Shown: positions 1 through 7,785 of the stretch, piece after piece | How the letters are laid out: each line of letters begins with the position of its first letter | Position numbering within the stretch: position 1 is the first letter of the stretch | DNA from: JACRBK01 sp964427955 | GTDB taxonomy: Bacteria > Chloroflexota > Anaerolineae > Aggregatilineales > Aggregatilineaceae | Length of the DNA stretch: 14,747 nucleotides | Reading direction: 5' to 3' | NCBI GenBank assembly: GCA_964427955.1 | Contig: CAYRWY010000106.1 | Coordinates: forward strand, 1-14,747 | Translations under genes and position numbers: made by a program | Notes under the pieces: generated by a model | Databases searched by the model: none | The model's input: the letters and a program-made list of their open reading frames with translations, nothing else | Told to the model about the DNA's origin: nothing

Positions 1-1676
1 CCATCGGTCGCCGTGTACGTGAAAGCGTCGCTGCCGCTGAAGCCTGCCGTCGGCGCATAGTCGAAGGAGCCATCCGGGTTGAGGTTGAGCGTGCCGTGCG
101 CCGGACCGCTGTCCAGCGCCGCTGTCAGCGGATCGCCGTCGGGATCGGTGTCGTTCGCCAGCACGCCCGGCGCGGCGATAGTCAGCGGAATGTCCTCCGC
201 CGTGGTATAGCCCTCCGCCACCGCCACCGGCACATCGTTCACGGCATTGACCGTGATCGTCACCGTGACGCCGCTGCTGTTAGCCGCGCCATCCGTGGCG
301 TGATACGTGAAACTGTCGCCGCCGTTGAAGTTGGCCGTCGGCGTATAGTCGAAGGAGCCATTCGGGTTGAAGTTGAGTGTGCCGTGCGCCGGACCGCTGT
401 CCAGCGCCGCCGTCAGCGGATCGCCGTCGAGATCGCTGTCGTTATTCAGCACGCCCGGCGCGGCGATGGTCAGCGGCGTATCCTCCGGCGTGGTATAGCC
501 CTCCGCCACCGCCACCGGCGCATCGTTCACGGCATTCACCGTGATCGTCACCGTGACGACGTTACCGCCGGTCGTGGCGTCGCTCGCGTGATAGGTGAAG
601 CTGTCGCCGCCGTTGAAATTGGCATTCGGCGTATACACGAAGGAGCCATCCGCGTTGAGCGCCAGCGTGCCGTGCACCGGACCGCTGTCCAGCGCCGCCG
701 TCAGCGGATCGCCGTCGAGATCGCTGTCATTGCCCAGCACGCCCGGCGCGGCGATGGTCAGCGGCGTATCCTCCGGCGTGGTATAGCCCTCCGCCACCGC
801 CACCGGCACATCGTTCACGGCATTGACCGTGATCGTCACCGTGACGCCGCTGCTGTTAGCCGCGCCATCCGTGGCGTGATACGTGAAACTGTCGCCGCCG
901 TTGAAGTTGGCCGTCGGCGTATAGTCGAAGGAGCCATTCGGGTTGAAGTTGAGTGTGCCGTGCGCCGGACCGCTGTCCAGCGCCGCCGTCAGCGGAGTGC
1001 CGTCGGGATCGCTGTCGTTACTCAGCACACCCGGTGCGGCGATGGTCAGCGGCGTATCCTCCGCTGTGGTATAGCCCTCGGCTATGGCCACCGGGGCATC
1101 GTTCACCGCCACAACTGTGATCATCACCAGGGCGACGTTACCGCCGGTCGTGCCATCCGTGGCGTGATACGTGAAACTGTCGCCGCCGTTGAAATTGGCA
1201 CTGGGCATATAGCTGAAGGAGCCATTCGGGTTGAGCGTCAGCGGGCCGTGCGTGGGATAGGTGTCCAGCACTGCCGTGATGGGATCGCCATCGGGATCGC
1301 TGTCATTATTCAGCAGGCCCGGCGCGGCGACGTTCAGCGGCGTGTCTTCCTGCACACTGTAACTGTTGGCCACGGCCATCGGCGCGTCGTTCACCGCACT
1401 GATGGTGATCGTCACCGTGGCGACACCGCTGTCAGCCAGGCCATCCGTGACGTGATACGTGAAACTGTCGCTGCCGGAATAATTGTAGCCCGACGTATAG
1501 CTGAAGGAGCCATTCGGGTTGAGCGTCAGTGCGCCGTAGGTGGTTCCGCTGTTCAGCACTGCCGTCATGGGATCGCCATCCGGATCGCTGTCATTGCCCA
1601 ACACACCCGGCGCGGCGATGGTCAGCGGTGTGTCCTCCGGCGTGGTGTAGGAGTTCCCCACGGCTGCCGGTGGACT
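1..1676 (-). repeat. Tandem 288-bp coding repeat, at least six units
   Basis: A landmark encoding the VNDAP joint (plus-strand catcgttcac or close variant) occurs at 233, 521, 809, 1097 and 1385, giving an exact 288-bp (96-codon) period. Units in gene order lie at about 1389-1676, 1101-1388, 813-1100, 525-812, 237-524 and 1-236 (cut by the edge). The first two units, nearest the P-like domain, are the most diverged. The later ones are nearly identical in DNA: 201-420 matches 777-996 base for base. Confidence 0.93.
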
Positions 1677-2276
1677 ATCGATGTCCAGGGTCAGCGCCCA
1701 ACTATTGAGTGTGCCGGTGTTCATGGAGGAATAATCATACACGTACAGGGTCCATGTTCCGGCCACGGGTTGACCGTCGAAGGTGCTGAGCGGCTGTTGG
1801 GGCGTATAGGATGTCCCGGTGGGCGGATCGGCATCCTCGACGGGGCCGCCCGTCGACTCGTCATCCAGCAGCGTAATAATGTTATCGCTCGAAAAGAGGC
1901 AGCCATAGGGGTTAGGCCCTCCGGGCCGGTCCACGAGCGTGACGCTGATCCCGCCCGGTGAGACTAGCACGACTGCCAGGTCGCTGACCCAGGTATGAGT
2001 GATATTCAGGCTCACATTCACATCCCGGATGGGTCCATTCGTGGGCACGGTGATGGTGCTCACGGCTGGATCGCCGTGCCCGCTGTTGAGGCAGCCTGCT
2101 TCGGGGTCGTCGGCGATGAGCACCGCAGTGGTATTGGAGTACGTTACGACCGTGGAGAGAAGGTCGGCGGGTGGCCGGGAACGCTCATCGGCAGAAACGC
2201 TGTGTACCAGAGGGAGGGAAAAAAGGGCGATAAACACGATCACAAAGATTCTTCGGACGATAGTTAGCCACGACAT
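1..2276 (-). CDS. Secreted P-domain and tandem Ig/cadherin-like repeat protein (3' end beyond window)
   Basis: Seen: reading the minus strand from an ATG at 2276 gives 758 residues without a stop to the left edge. A signal peptide covers about residues 1-29 (basic start, hydrophobic 10-25, likely cut after HSVSA). Residues about 70-198 resemble the P/Homo B domain: a beta-rich stretch with THTWVSDLAVVLVSP and a closing GTWTLYVYD...NSWALTL. From residue 201 on there are Ig/cadherin-like (Big_9/VCBS type) modules of exactly 96 residues, each with an EDTPL start, an NDSDPDGDPLTA acidic motif that could bind calcium, an NPNGSFxYTP strand, DSFTYHATDG and a closing VNDAP. An AAGGAAG ribosome site at 2285-2291 supports this start. 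Known: such proteins are usually exported adhesins or surface-layer components. Inferred: a surface or extracellular adhesive protein. No protease domain is visible, although P domains often follow subtilisin-like proteases. The C-terminus and anchor are unknown. Confidence 0.88.
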   Translation of the reverse strand, partial: MSWLTIVRRIFVIVFIALFSLPLVHSVSADERSRPPADLLSTVVTYSNTTAVLIADDPEAGCLNSGHGDPAVSTITVPTNGPIRDVNVSLNITHTWVSDLAVVLVSPGGISVTLVDRPGGPNPYGCLFSSDNIITLLDDESTGGPVEDADPPTGTSYTPQQPLSTFDGQPVAGTWTLYVYDYSSMNTGTLNSWALTLDIDSPPAAVGNSYTTPEDTPLTIAAPGVLGNDSDPDGDPMTAVLNSGTTYGALTLNPNGSFSYTSGYNYSGSDSFTYHVTDGLADSGVATVTITISAVNDAPMAVANSYSVQEDTPLNVAAPGLLNNDSDPDGDPITAVLDTYPTHGPLTLNPNGSFSYMPSANFNGGDSFTYHATDGTTGGNVALVMITVVAVNDAPVAIAEGYTTAEDTPLTIAAPGVLSNDSDPDGTPLTAALDSGPAHGTLNFNPNGSFDYTPTANFNGGDSFTYHATDGAANSSGVTVTITVNAVNDVPVAVAEGYTTPEDTPLTIAAPGVLGNDSDLDGDPLTAALDSGPVHGTLALNADGSFVYTPNANFNGGDSFTYHASDATTGGNVVTVTITVNAVNDAPVAVAEGYTTPEDTPLTIAAPGVLNNDSDLDGDPLTAALDSGPAHGTLNFNPNGSFDYTPTANFNGGDSFTYHATDGAANSSGVTVTITVNAVNDVPVAVAEGYTTAEDIPLTIAAPGVLANDTDPDGDPLTAALDSGPAHGTLNLNPDGSFDYAPTAGFSGSDAFTYTATD

Positions 2277-2284
2277 ACGGTAAT

Positions 2285-2291
2285 CTTCCTT
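2285..2291 (-). promoter_or_regulatory. Ribosome binding site of the Ig-repeat protein
   Basis: The minus strand reads AAGGAAG, 8 bases before the ATG at 2276. It decides the start: no closer in-frame start has such a site, and the following residues form a good signal peptide. The 230 bases between this gene and the divergent dinG hold both promoters. I see no gene there and no convincing -35/-10 pair for the minus direction. Confidence 0.6.
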
Positions 2292-2451
2292 GTTGAGAAT
2301 TTGACACGTAAGCGGGCTGGTATGAGCAGGATATGCGGCAACGGCGAGGATTGAAAGTGCCAGACCAGTTGCCCATCAGTATATCACTAATAACTCCCCG
2401 GTCCAAAGCAAATCAGGGATTTCGAGCGGGCCGTCACACGTGCTGCAAATG

Positions 2452-2460
2452 TGATACAAT
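2452..2460 (+). promoter_or_regulatory. Extended -10 promoter of dinG
   Basis: TG-A-TACAAT forms an extended -10 element (TG at 2452-2453, hexamer 2455-2460), 46 bases before the dinG ATG. No good -35 hexamer lies 16-18 bases upstream, which fits an extended -10 promoter. The element also argues against a longer dinG product starting near 2333, which would begin upstream of this transcription start. Confidence 0.45.
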
Positions 2461-2506
2461 AGCGCCTTCCAGCACGGTGCTTGATCGTCTAGAAACGGAG
2501 TCTGTC

Positions 2507-5311
2507 ATGCGCGAGGTGTTCGTCACTCTGGACCTGGAGACCACCGGTCTCAACGCGGAGGAAGATGCCATCATCGAAGTGGGGGCCGCCCGGTTCCAGG
2601 CCGGCAAGGTGCTCGACACCTTCAGCACATTGATCAATCCGGGTCGCAGCGTGCCGGATCGCGTCACCGCCATTACCGGCATTCGCACCGAGGACCTGGT
2701 CGGCAAGCCGTCCATCCGCCAGGTGATCGGCGATCTGCGCGAGTTCGTGGGCAGCCATCCCATCGTCGGACATCGCATCGACTTCGATCTCAGCTTCCTG
2801 AGCAGCTACGGCGTCGGATCGGGCAATCTTGCGATTGACACCTACGACCTGGCCTCGGTCATGCTGCCGACTGCGCCGCGTTATAACTTGAACAGTCTGA
2901 CCAGCCAGGTCGGCCTGGAACTCGAACACGCCCACCGCGCCCTGGACGATGCCACGGCCACCGGGCAGTTGTACTGGGTCCTCTGGGAGCGCATCCTGGC
3001 CCTGCCGCTGGACACGCTGCAAGAGATCGTCGAAGCCTCGCGCGACATCGAATGGAGCGCCGGATCGGTTTTCGTCGCGGCCTTGCAGGAGCGCAGCAAG
3101 ACGGCCCTCACCGGCCAGCCGGCCCGCCGTGCCCCGGTGGAGAACGTCGAAGACCTCTTCAAGCCGGATCGTAAGCCCTGGGCCCCGCTGCGCCCGAATG
3201 CCGATCTCAAGCTGCTGGACGTGGAGCAGTTGGCCGGGCTGATCGAGGAAGATGGCCGGATAGCGCAGGCTTTCCCCGGCTACGAGCACCGCCCGCAGCA
3301 GGTCGAGATGCTGCGCAAAGTGGCCGAAGCCTTTAACGAGGGCGAGCACCTGATGGTCGAAGCGCCGACCGGCGTCGGCAAGAGCATGGCCTACCTGCTG
3401 CCCGCGCTCTATTGGGCCACCCAGAACAACGAGCGGGTGGTGATCAGCACCAACACCATCAATTTGCAGGATCAATTGATCAACAAGGATCTGCCGGGCC
3501 TGTCCGACGCGCTGGGGCTGGCGTTCCGCGCCGCCGTGCTCAAGGGCCGCGGCAATTACCTCTGCCCGCGCCGCCTGCTGACGCTGCGCCGCCGCACGCC
3601 GACTTCGATCTCCGAGCTGCGCGTGCTGGCCAAGATCCTGGTCTGGCTGCTGGAATCGGATACCGGCGACAAGGGCGAACTCACCCTGCGCGGCCTGGAA
3701 GAGAACGCGATCTGGTCCCGGCTGAGCGCGGAGGACGAAGGCTGCACGCTGGAGCGCTGCGGCGACCAGATGCACGGCGCCTGCCCGTTTTACAAGGCCC
3801 GCCGCGCGGCGGAATCCGCGCACGTGATCGTCGTCAACCATGCGCTGCTGCTGGCCGACGTCCAGATCGGCAGCCGCGTCGTGCCCGAATACCAGTACCT
3901 GATCGTGGACGAAGCGCACCACCTGGAAGAAGCGACCACCAACGGGCTGTCCTTCTCGATCAATCAGGCCACCTTGCAGCGCCGCCTGGACGACCTGGGC
4001 GGGATGCGCCGGGGGCTGCTGGGCGACGTGCTGCGCAGCACGCGCGGCAGCGTGCCGGGCAAATACTTCACCCAGATCGAGAGCTACGTCCAGATCGTCA
4101 GCGAGGCGCTGGAGGCGATGGGCCGCCACGCCGAACGCTTCTTCGAGATTCTCTACCGTTTCCTGGAAAGCACCGGGGAATTGAAGCCGGGTGAATATTC
4201 CAGCCAGGTGCGCATTACCGACGCGCTGCGCCACCAGCCGCAGTGGGGGCAGGTGGAAGAAGGCTGGGACCTGCTCAGCCAGTTCACGCAGGCGATTTCG
4301 TCGGCGATGGCCCGCCTGGCGAAAGGGTTGGCCGGGCTGAATGAGTTCGACGTGCCGAACTTCGACGATCTGCTGTCCAGCGTCCAGGCGGCGGCGCGCC
4401 ACCTGGAAGAAGTGCACCGCCAGTTGGGCGCGTTTTCAATCAGCCCCCAGGACAACGTGATCTACTGGGTGCAGGTCGATCAGGACGGCACGCGGCTGTC
4501 GATCCACGCCGCGCCGCTGCACGTCGGCCCGCTGCTGGAACAGCACCTCTGGACGGCCAAGCGGTCGGTGATCCTGACCAGCGCCACGCTGCGCACCGGC
4601 GGCACCTTCGAGTACGTGCGCGACCGGCTGAACGCCTTCGAGGTGGTCGAAGCCGTGGTCGGCTCGCCCTTCGATTATGAAAAGAGCACGCTGGTCTACG
4701 TCCCGACCGACATGCCCGATCCCAGCCGCCGTGACGATTACCAGCGCGCCGTCGAGCGCGGCCTGATCGAGCTGGCAGCGGCCACGCGCGGACGCTTGCT
4801 CGGCCTGTTCACCAGCTACGCCCAGCTCCGCCAGACCGCCCAGAACATCGCGCCCCGGCTGGCGCTGGGCAACATCACCGTCTTCGACCAGAGCGACGGC
4901 ACCAGCCGCCAGGCCTTGTTGGACGGCTTCGTCAAGACCGAGCGATCCGTGCTGTTGGGCACGCGCTCGTTCTGGGAAGGCGTGGACATCCCCGGCCAGG
5001 ACCTTAGCGCCCTGGTGATCGTCCGGCTGCCGTTCGCCGTGCCCAGCGAGCCGGTTTTCGCCGCGCGCTCCGAGCAGTACGACGACAGCTTCATGAACTA
5101 CGCCGTGCCGGATGCCGTGCTGCGCTTCCGCCAGGGCTTCGGGCGGCTGATCCGCACCAAGACGGATCGCGGCGTGGTCGTGTTGTTCGACAGCCGCGTG
5201 ATCACCAAGAAGTACGGGCAGGTCTTTCTCGACAGCCTGCCGGGCTGCACGCTGCGGCGCGGTCCGCTGGCTGAACTGCCGCGCGCGGCGGTGGAATGGA
5301 TTGGGGATTAG
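2507..5311 (+). CDS. dinG: DinG-family ATP-dependent helicase with N-terminal DnaQ-like 3'-5' exonuclease
   Basis: Seen: 934 residues in two parts. Residues 5-165 are a DEDD exonuclease: DLE at 9-11 (DLETTG), IDFD at 91-94, and HxxxxD at H143/D148. Residues 250-934 are an XPD/DinG superfamily 2 helicase: Walker A APTGVGKS at 286-293, DEAH box at 468-471, and motif VI QGFGRLIR at 876-883. Four cysteines (C353, C413, C418, C426) between motifs I and II sit where XPD/DinG proteins hold a 4Fe-4S cluster. Known: DinG unwinds DNA 5'-3' and helps resolve D-loops, R-loops and other replication obstacles; exonuclease-fused forms occur in Gram-positive lineages. The start was chosen at 2507, where AACGGAG (2494-2500) lies 6 bases upstream and the exonuclease fold begins at once; the frame is open from 2333, but those 58 residues lack domain character. 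The 3' end overlaps the transporter gene by 16 bases, suggesting co-transcription and coupling. Confidence 0.93.
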   Translation: MREVFVTLDLETTGLNAEEDAIIEVGAARFQAGKVLDTFSTLINPGRSVPDRVTAITGIRTEDLVGKPSIRQVIGDLREFVGSHPIVGHRIDFDLSFLSSYGVGSGNLAIDTYDLASVMLPTAPRYNLNSLTSQVGLELEHAHRALDDATATGQLYWVLWERILALPLDTLQEIVEASRDIEWSAGSVFVAALQERSKTALTGQPARRAPVENVEDLFKPDRKPWAPLRPNADLKLLDVEQLAGLIEEDGRIAQAFPGYEHRPQQVEMLRKVAEAFNEGEHLMVEAPTGVGKSMAYLLPALYWATQNNERVVISTNTINLQDQLINKDLPGLSDALGLAFRAAVLKGRGNYLCPRRLLTLRRRTPTSISELRVLAKILVWLLESDTGDKGELTLRGLEENAIWSRLSAEDEGCTLERCGDQMHGACPFYKARRAAESAHVIVVNHALLLADVQIGSRVVPEYQYLIVDEAHHLEEATTNGLSFSINQATLQRRLDDLGGMRRGLLGDVLRSTRGSVPGKYFTQIESYVQIVSEALEAMGRHAERFFEILYRFLESTGELKPGEYSSQVRITDALRHQPQWGQVEEGWDLLSQFTQAISSAMARLAKGLAGLNEFDVPNFDDLLSSVQAAARHLEEVHRQLGAFSISPQDNVIYWVQVDQDGTRLSIHAAPLHVGPLLEQHLWTAKRSVILTSATLRTGGTFEYVRDRLNAFEVVEAVVGSPFDYEKSTLVYVPTDMPDPSRRDDYQRAVERGLIELAAATRGRLLGLFTSYAQLRQTAQNIAPRLALGNITVFDQSDGTSRQALLDGFVKTERSVLLGTRSFWEGVDIPGQDLSALVIVRLPFAVPSEPVFAARSEQYDDSFMNYAVPDAVLRFRQGFGRLIRTKTDRGVVVLFDSRVITKKYGQVFLDSLPGCTLRRGPLAELPRAAVEWIGD

Positions 5312-6528
5312 GCGGCGTGCGTAGGCGTCTGAATCCGAACAGTGCGCGAATCCTGGTCTTCCAGTCGCTGTTCAATTTCGGCAACAGCTTCTCGGCACTG
5401 TTCGTCAACATCTACCTGTGGCGGCTGAAGTCCGATCTGCAACCCATCGCGATCTACAACTTCTGCTCGTATGCCGCGATCATGGTCTTTTCGCTGGTGT
5501 GCGGCAAGCTGATCCAGCACCGGGGCGAGGTCTTCTGCCTGCGCACCGGGATCACCCTGTACACGGTGTTCTACATCACCATTCTGTCGCTGGGCACGCA
5601 CGCCGGGAGCTACCTGGTGCCGCTGGGCCTGCTGTCCGGGCTGGCCGCAGCGACGCTGTTCATGGGCTTCAACACGCTCATCCCGCACCTGACGCCCAAC
5701 GATGATCGCGACTTTTTCTTCGGCGTGCTGACGGCTATCTCCGGCCTGGGCGCGATTGTGATCCAGCCGTCGTCCGGCTTCATCATCAATCACTTTTCCG
5801 GCCTCCAGGGCTATTCGATCATCTTCAGCCTGACGCTGGGGCTTTTCCTGACGGCCATCGGCGTCACCTTCTTGCTGAAGCCCAGCCCGGATCGCGAAGT
5901 GTTTCACGTCGTGGAACTGGCGCGGGCCTACCGGGACAGCCGTCCCTGGCGTGGGGTAGGGCTGTCGCTGTTCATTTCGTCGATGCGCGGCGGTATCTAC
6001 AGCTTCTTGATCACGATCCTGGTCTACGTCGCCTTCAAGAACGAATGGGGCGTGGGCAAATACTCGATGGTCATGTCGGCGGTATCGCTGGGCGCAGCCC
6101 TGACGGTGGGGCGGACTCTGACCAGGGAGAAACGCATCCAGTATTACTTCGTGGGTACCCTGGTCTCGTTCCTCGCGGCGCTGATCCTGGTGTCCTGGTC
6201 GCGGCCTGCGGGCTTCATCCTCTACGGGCTGCTGTTCAATGCCTCGACGTCGAGCCGCGACATTCCCAACAACACCATCTCCTATGAAGTGGTCGATGAT
6301 CTCTTCCGGGAGCGCGGCAAGCGGTTTACTTACGTGATCGGGCGCGAGGTGCCCATCGGCCTGGGGCGGCTGACCAGCATTCTGCTCCTGCTGATTCTGT
6401 ACCAGTCGTTGCAGAGCGACACGGCGATCAAGATCATGATCCCCACCGTGGCCGGGATCGAACTCCTCAATGTGTTCGTATTCCGCTGGATCAGGACCGA
6501 ACGTGCGCGAAGGTTAGAGTATAGTTAA
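5296..6528 (+). CDS. Major facilitator superfamily-type membrane transporter
   Basis: Seen: 410 residues, strongly hydrophobic, with about 10-12 predicted membrane segments starting near residue 18 (RILVFQSLFNFGNSFSALF). A short basic loop follows the second or third helix (GKLIQHRGEVFCLRTG). A longer cytoplasmic linker near residues 195-220 (KPSPDREVFHVVELARAYR) divides two six-helix halves, as in MFS carriers. Length is typical of the family (about 400). No substrate can be named, and the canonical MFS signature between helices 2 and 3 is only loosely kept. The gene overlaps the end of dinG by 16 bases. The ATG at 5296 has a poor ribosome site; an in-frame GTG at 5317, preceded by GGGGAT, is a plausible alternative that would remove seven residues. 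No clear terminator follows; a separate promoter for the next gene lies within 40 bases of the stop. Confidence 0.75.
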   Translation: MDWGLGGVRRRLNPNSARILVFQSLFNFGNSFSALFVNIYLWRLKSDLQPIAIYNFCSYAAIMVFSLVCGKLIQHRGEVFCLRTGITLYTVFYITILSLGTHAGSYLVPLGLLSGLAAATLFMGFNTLIPHLTPNDDRDFFFGVLTAISGLGAIVIQPSSGFIINHFSGLQGYSIIFSLTLGLFLTAIGVTFLLKPSPDREVFHVVELARAYRDSRPWRGVGLSLFISSMRGGIYSFLITILVYVAFKNEWGVGKYSMVMSAVSLGAALTVGRTLTREKRIQYYFVGTLVSFLAALILVSWSRPAGFILYGLLFNASTSSRDIPNNTISYEVVDDLFRERGKRFTYVIGREVPIGLGRLTSILLLLILYQSLQSDTAIKIMIPTVAGIELLNVFVFRWIRTERARRLEYS

Positions 6529-6542
6529 TAGTCGTTAAAAGA

Positions 6543-6572
6543 TCGACATAATTCCTGATTTGAGAGTATAAT
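6543..6572 (+). promoter_or_regulatory. Sigma-A-type promoter of the first PAS kinase
   Basis: TCGACA (6543-6548), an 18-base spacer and a perfect TATAAT (6567-6572) lie 35 bases before the ATG at 6608. The predicted transcription start is near 6579, giving a leader of about 29 bases. The kinase is therefore probably transcribed independently of the upstream transporter. Confidence 0.55.
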
Positions 6573-6607
6573 TCAAATGCTCGTTAGAGAATCTGACCTG
6601 GGGAACT

Positions 6608-7699
6608 ATGTCTCATACAACGCTGCCTGCCTCCAAGCTCTCCCTGCCTTTTGATCTGGTGGCCGGGGTTCTGGATGTGCTTCCCAATATTTTCCTGGTG
6701 CTCGACGGCCAGCGCCGCGTGGTACTCGCGAACCGTGCGCTGCTCGACCTGCTCGGCCTGGCAGACGATCACGCGATCCTGGGTCGCCGGACCGGCGATC
6801 TGCTGAACTGCGTCCACGCGGACGAAACGTCCGACGGCTGCGGTTCGACCGAAGCGTGTCGGGTCTGTGGCGCGCTGACGGCCATCCTGGCCAGTCTCCG
6901 CGGCAGCAGCAGCGTCTCCGAATGCCGCATCCGGCAGAAGGGGGGCGGCGCGCTCGATCTGCGCGTGACCTCTTCGCCGCTGTTGGTCGCCGGGGAACGT
7001 TACTCTCTGGTAGTTTTCGAGGACATCGGCGACGAAAAGCGCCGCGCCGTGCTGGAACAGGTCTTCTTTCACGACATTCTCAACCTGGCCGGTGTCATGA
7101 CCGGCTACGCCTCTCTGCTGCGCGATCTGAGCGACGGCACCCCGCAGTCTAACAGCTTCAAGGAAAAGCTCTATCAGGCGTCCATCCGCCTGGTGGACGA
7201 GATCCAGATGCAGCGCGATCTCGCCGCCGCCGAACATGGCGAGCTGACCCTGAATCCGGCCTCGATCCGGTCGCGTGCGTTTCTGGCGAACGTCCAGGAC
7301 TGCTACCAGGTGCACGAAGCTGCCCGCGAGCGCCGCATCCTGCTCGATCCCGACTCCCAGGACGTGGAATTTGACAGCGATCCGGTCCTGCTCGAACGGG
7401 TCCTGGGCAACCTGGTCAAAAACGCGCTGGAAGCCATCCCCCCCGGCCAGGCCGTCACGCTGCGCTGCTGGACCGATGAGGAACGGGTGGTCTTCGAGGT
7501 CCACAACCCCAGTACCATGCCGCGCGACGTGCAGCTTCAGATCTTTCAGCGGTCGTTTTCCACCAAGGGCAAGGGGCGCGGGCTGGGGACGTACAGCGTC
7601 AAGCTGCTCTCCGAACGCTACCTGGGCGGCGCGGTGACGTTCACCACCTCGCCCGACCGGGGCACCACCTTCCAGGCCGCCTATCCCCTGGCGCGCTAG
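6608..7699 (+). CDS. Soluble PAS-domain sensor histidine kinase with Cys4 motif (paralog 1)
   Basis: Seen: 363 residues with no membrane segment. Residues about 18-150 form a PAS-like domain (VLPNIFLVLDGQRRVVLANRALLDLLGL) with an insertion carrying four cysteines, C68, C78, C84 and C87 (C-x9-CG-x4-C-x2-CG). A dimerisation/phosphoacceptor helix follows with FFHDILNLAG, H155 being the likely phosphorylated histidine. The ATPase part has an N box (GNLVKNALEA, 267-276) and a G2 box (GRGLGTYSVKLL, 323-334). A standard DxGxG G1 box is not seen; the place reads VHNPSTMP. Known: this H-box and ATPase style occurs in a divergent group of PAS kinases. Inferred: a cytoplasmic sensor whose cysteines bind a metal or Fe-S centre or respond to redox state. 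No response regulator lies in the window. A weak purine-rich site (TGGGGA) precedes the start. The gene is a tandem duplicate of its downstream neighbour. Confidence 0.85.
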   Translation: MSHTTLPASKLSLPFDLVAGVLDVLPNIFLVLDGQRRVVLANRALLDLLGLADDHAILGRRTGDLLNCVHADETSDGCGSTEACRVCGALTAILASLRGSSSVSECRIRQKGGGALDLRVTSSPLLVAGERYSLVVFEDIGDEKRRAVLEQVFFHDILNLAGVMTGYASLLRDLSDGTPQSNSFKEKLYQASIRLVDEIQMQRDLAAAEHGELTLNPASIRSRAFLANVQDCYQVHEAARERRILLDPDSQDVEFDSDPVLLERVLGNLVKNALEAIPPGQAVTLRCWTDEERVVFEVHNPSTMPRDVQLQIFQRSFSTKGKGRGLGTYSVKLLSERYLGGAVTFTTSPDRGTTFQAAYPLAR

Positions 7700-7740
7700 C
7701 CCTGTTCATGAGAGTATCGTGAGAACGTCGTGCTCCGAGG

Positions 7741-7746
7741 TATAAT
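7741..7746 (+). promoter_or_regulatory. -10 box of the second PAS kinase promoter
   Basis: A perfect TATAAT lies 40 bases before the preferred ATG at 7786. The best -35 candidate (TCGTGA, 7717-7722) is weak. The predicted transcription start is near 7752-7754, essentially on top of the in-frame GTG at 7753, so use of that GTG would require a leaderless message. Confidence 0.5.
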
Positions 7747-7785
7747 AAATCCGTGCCGCATAGCTTAGCTGCCAGGAATGTTGGG

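Noticed and set aside
1..1676. Could the 288-bp repeats be a CRISPR array or non-coding satellite?
   Set aside because: The unit length is an exact multiple of three, the minus-strand frame stays open through every unit, and the translation has conserved Ig/cadherin features.
96..1961. 621-residue open frame on the plus strand opposite the Ig-repeat gene
   Set aside because: It is arginine/valine/isoleucine-rich and repetitive only because it is antisense to the 288-bp repeats. The minus strand gives clear domains and a signal peptide.
2333..2506. N-terminal extension of dinG by 58 residues
   Set aside because: The dinG -10 box at 2455-2460 lies inside this stretch, it shows no domain character, and the ATG at 2507 has a good ribosome site immediately before the exonuclease fold.
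2489..4417. 642-residue open frame on the minus strand opposite dinG
   Set aside because: It is a GC-rich antisense frame of low complexity without domain motifs. The plus strand encodes a textbook exonuclease-helicase.
5308..5907. Minus-strand frames opposite the transporter, the kinases (6584-7504, 8359-9312) and the DUF7309-like gene (10098-11174)
   Set aside because: All are shadows of well-supported plus-strand genes, with no recognisable motifs and no ribosome sites that would favour them.
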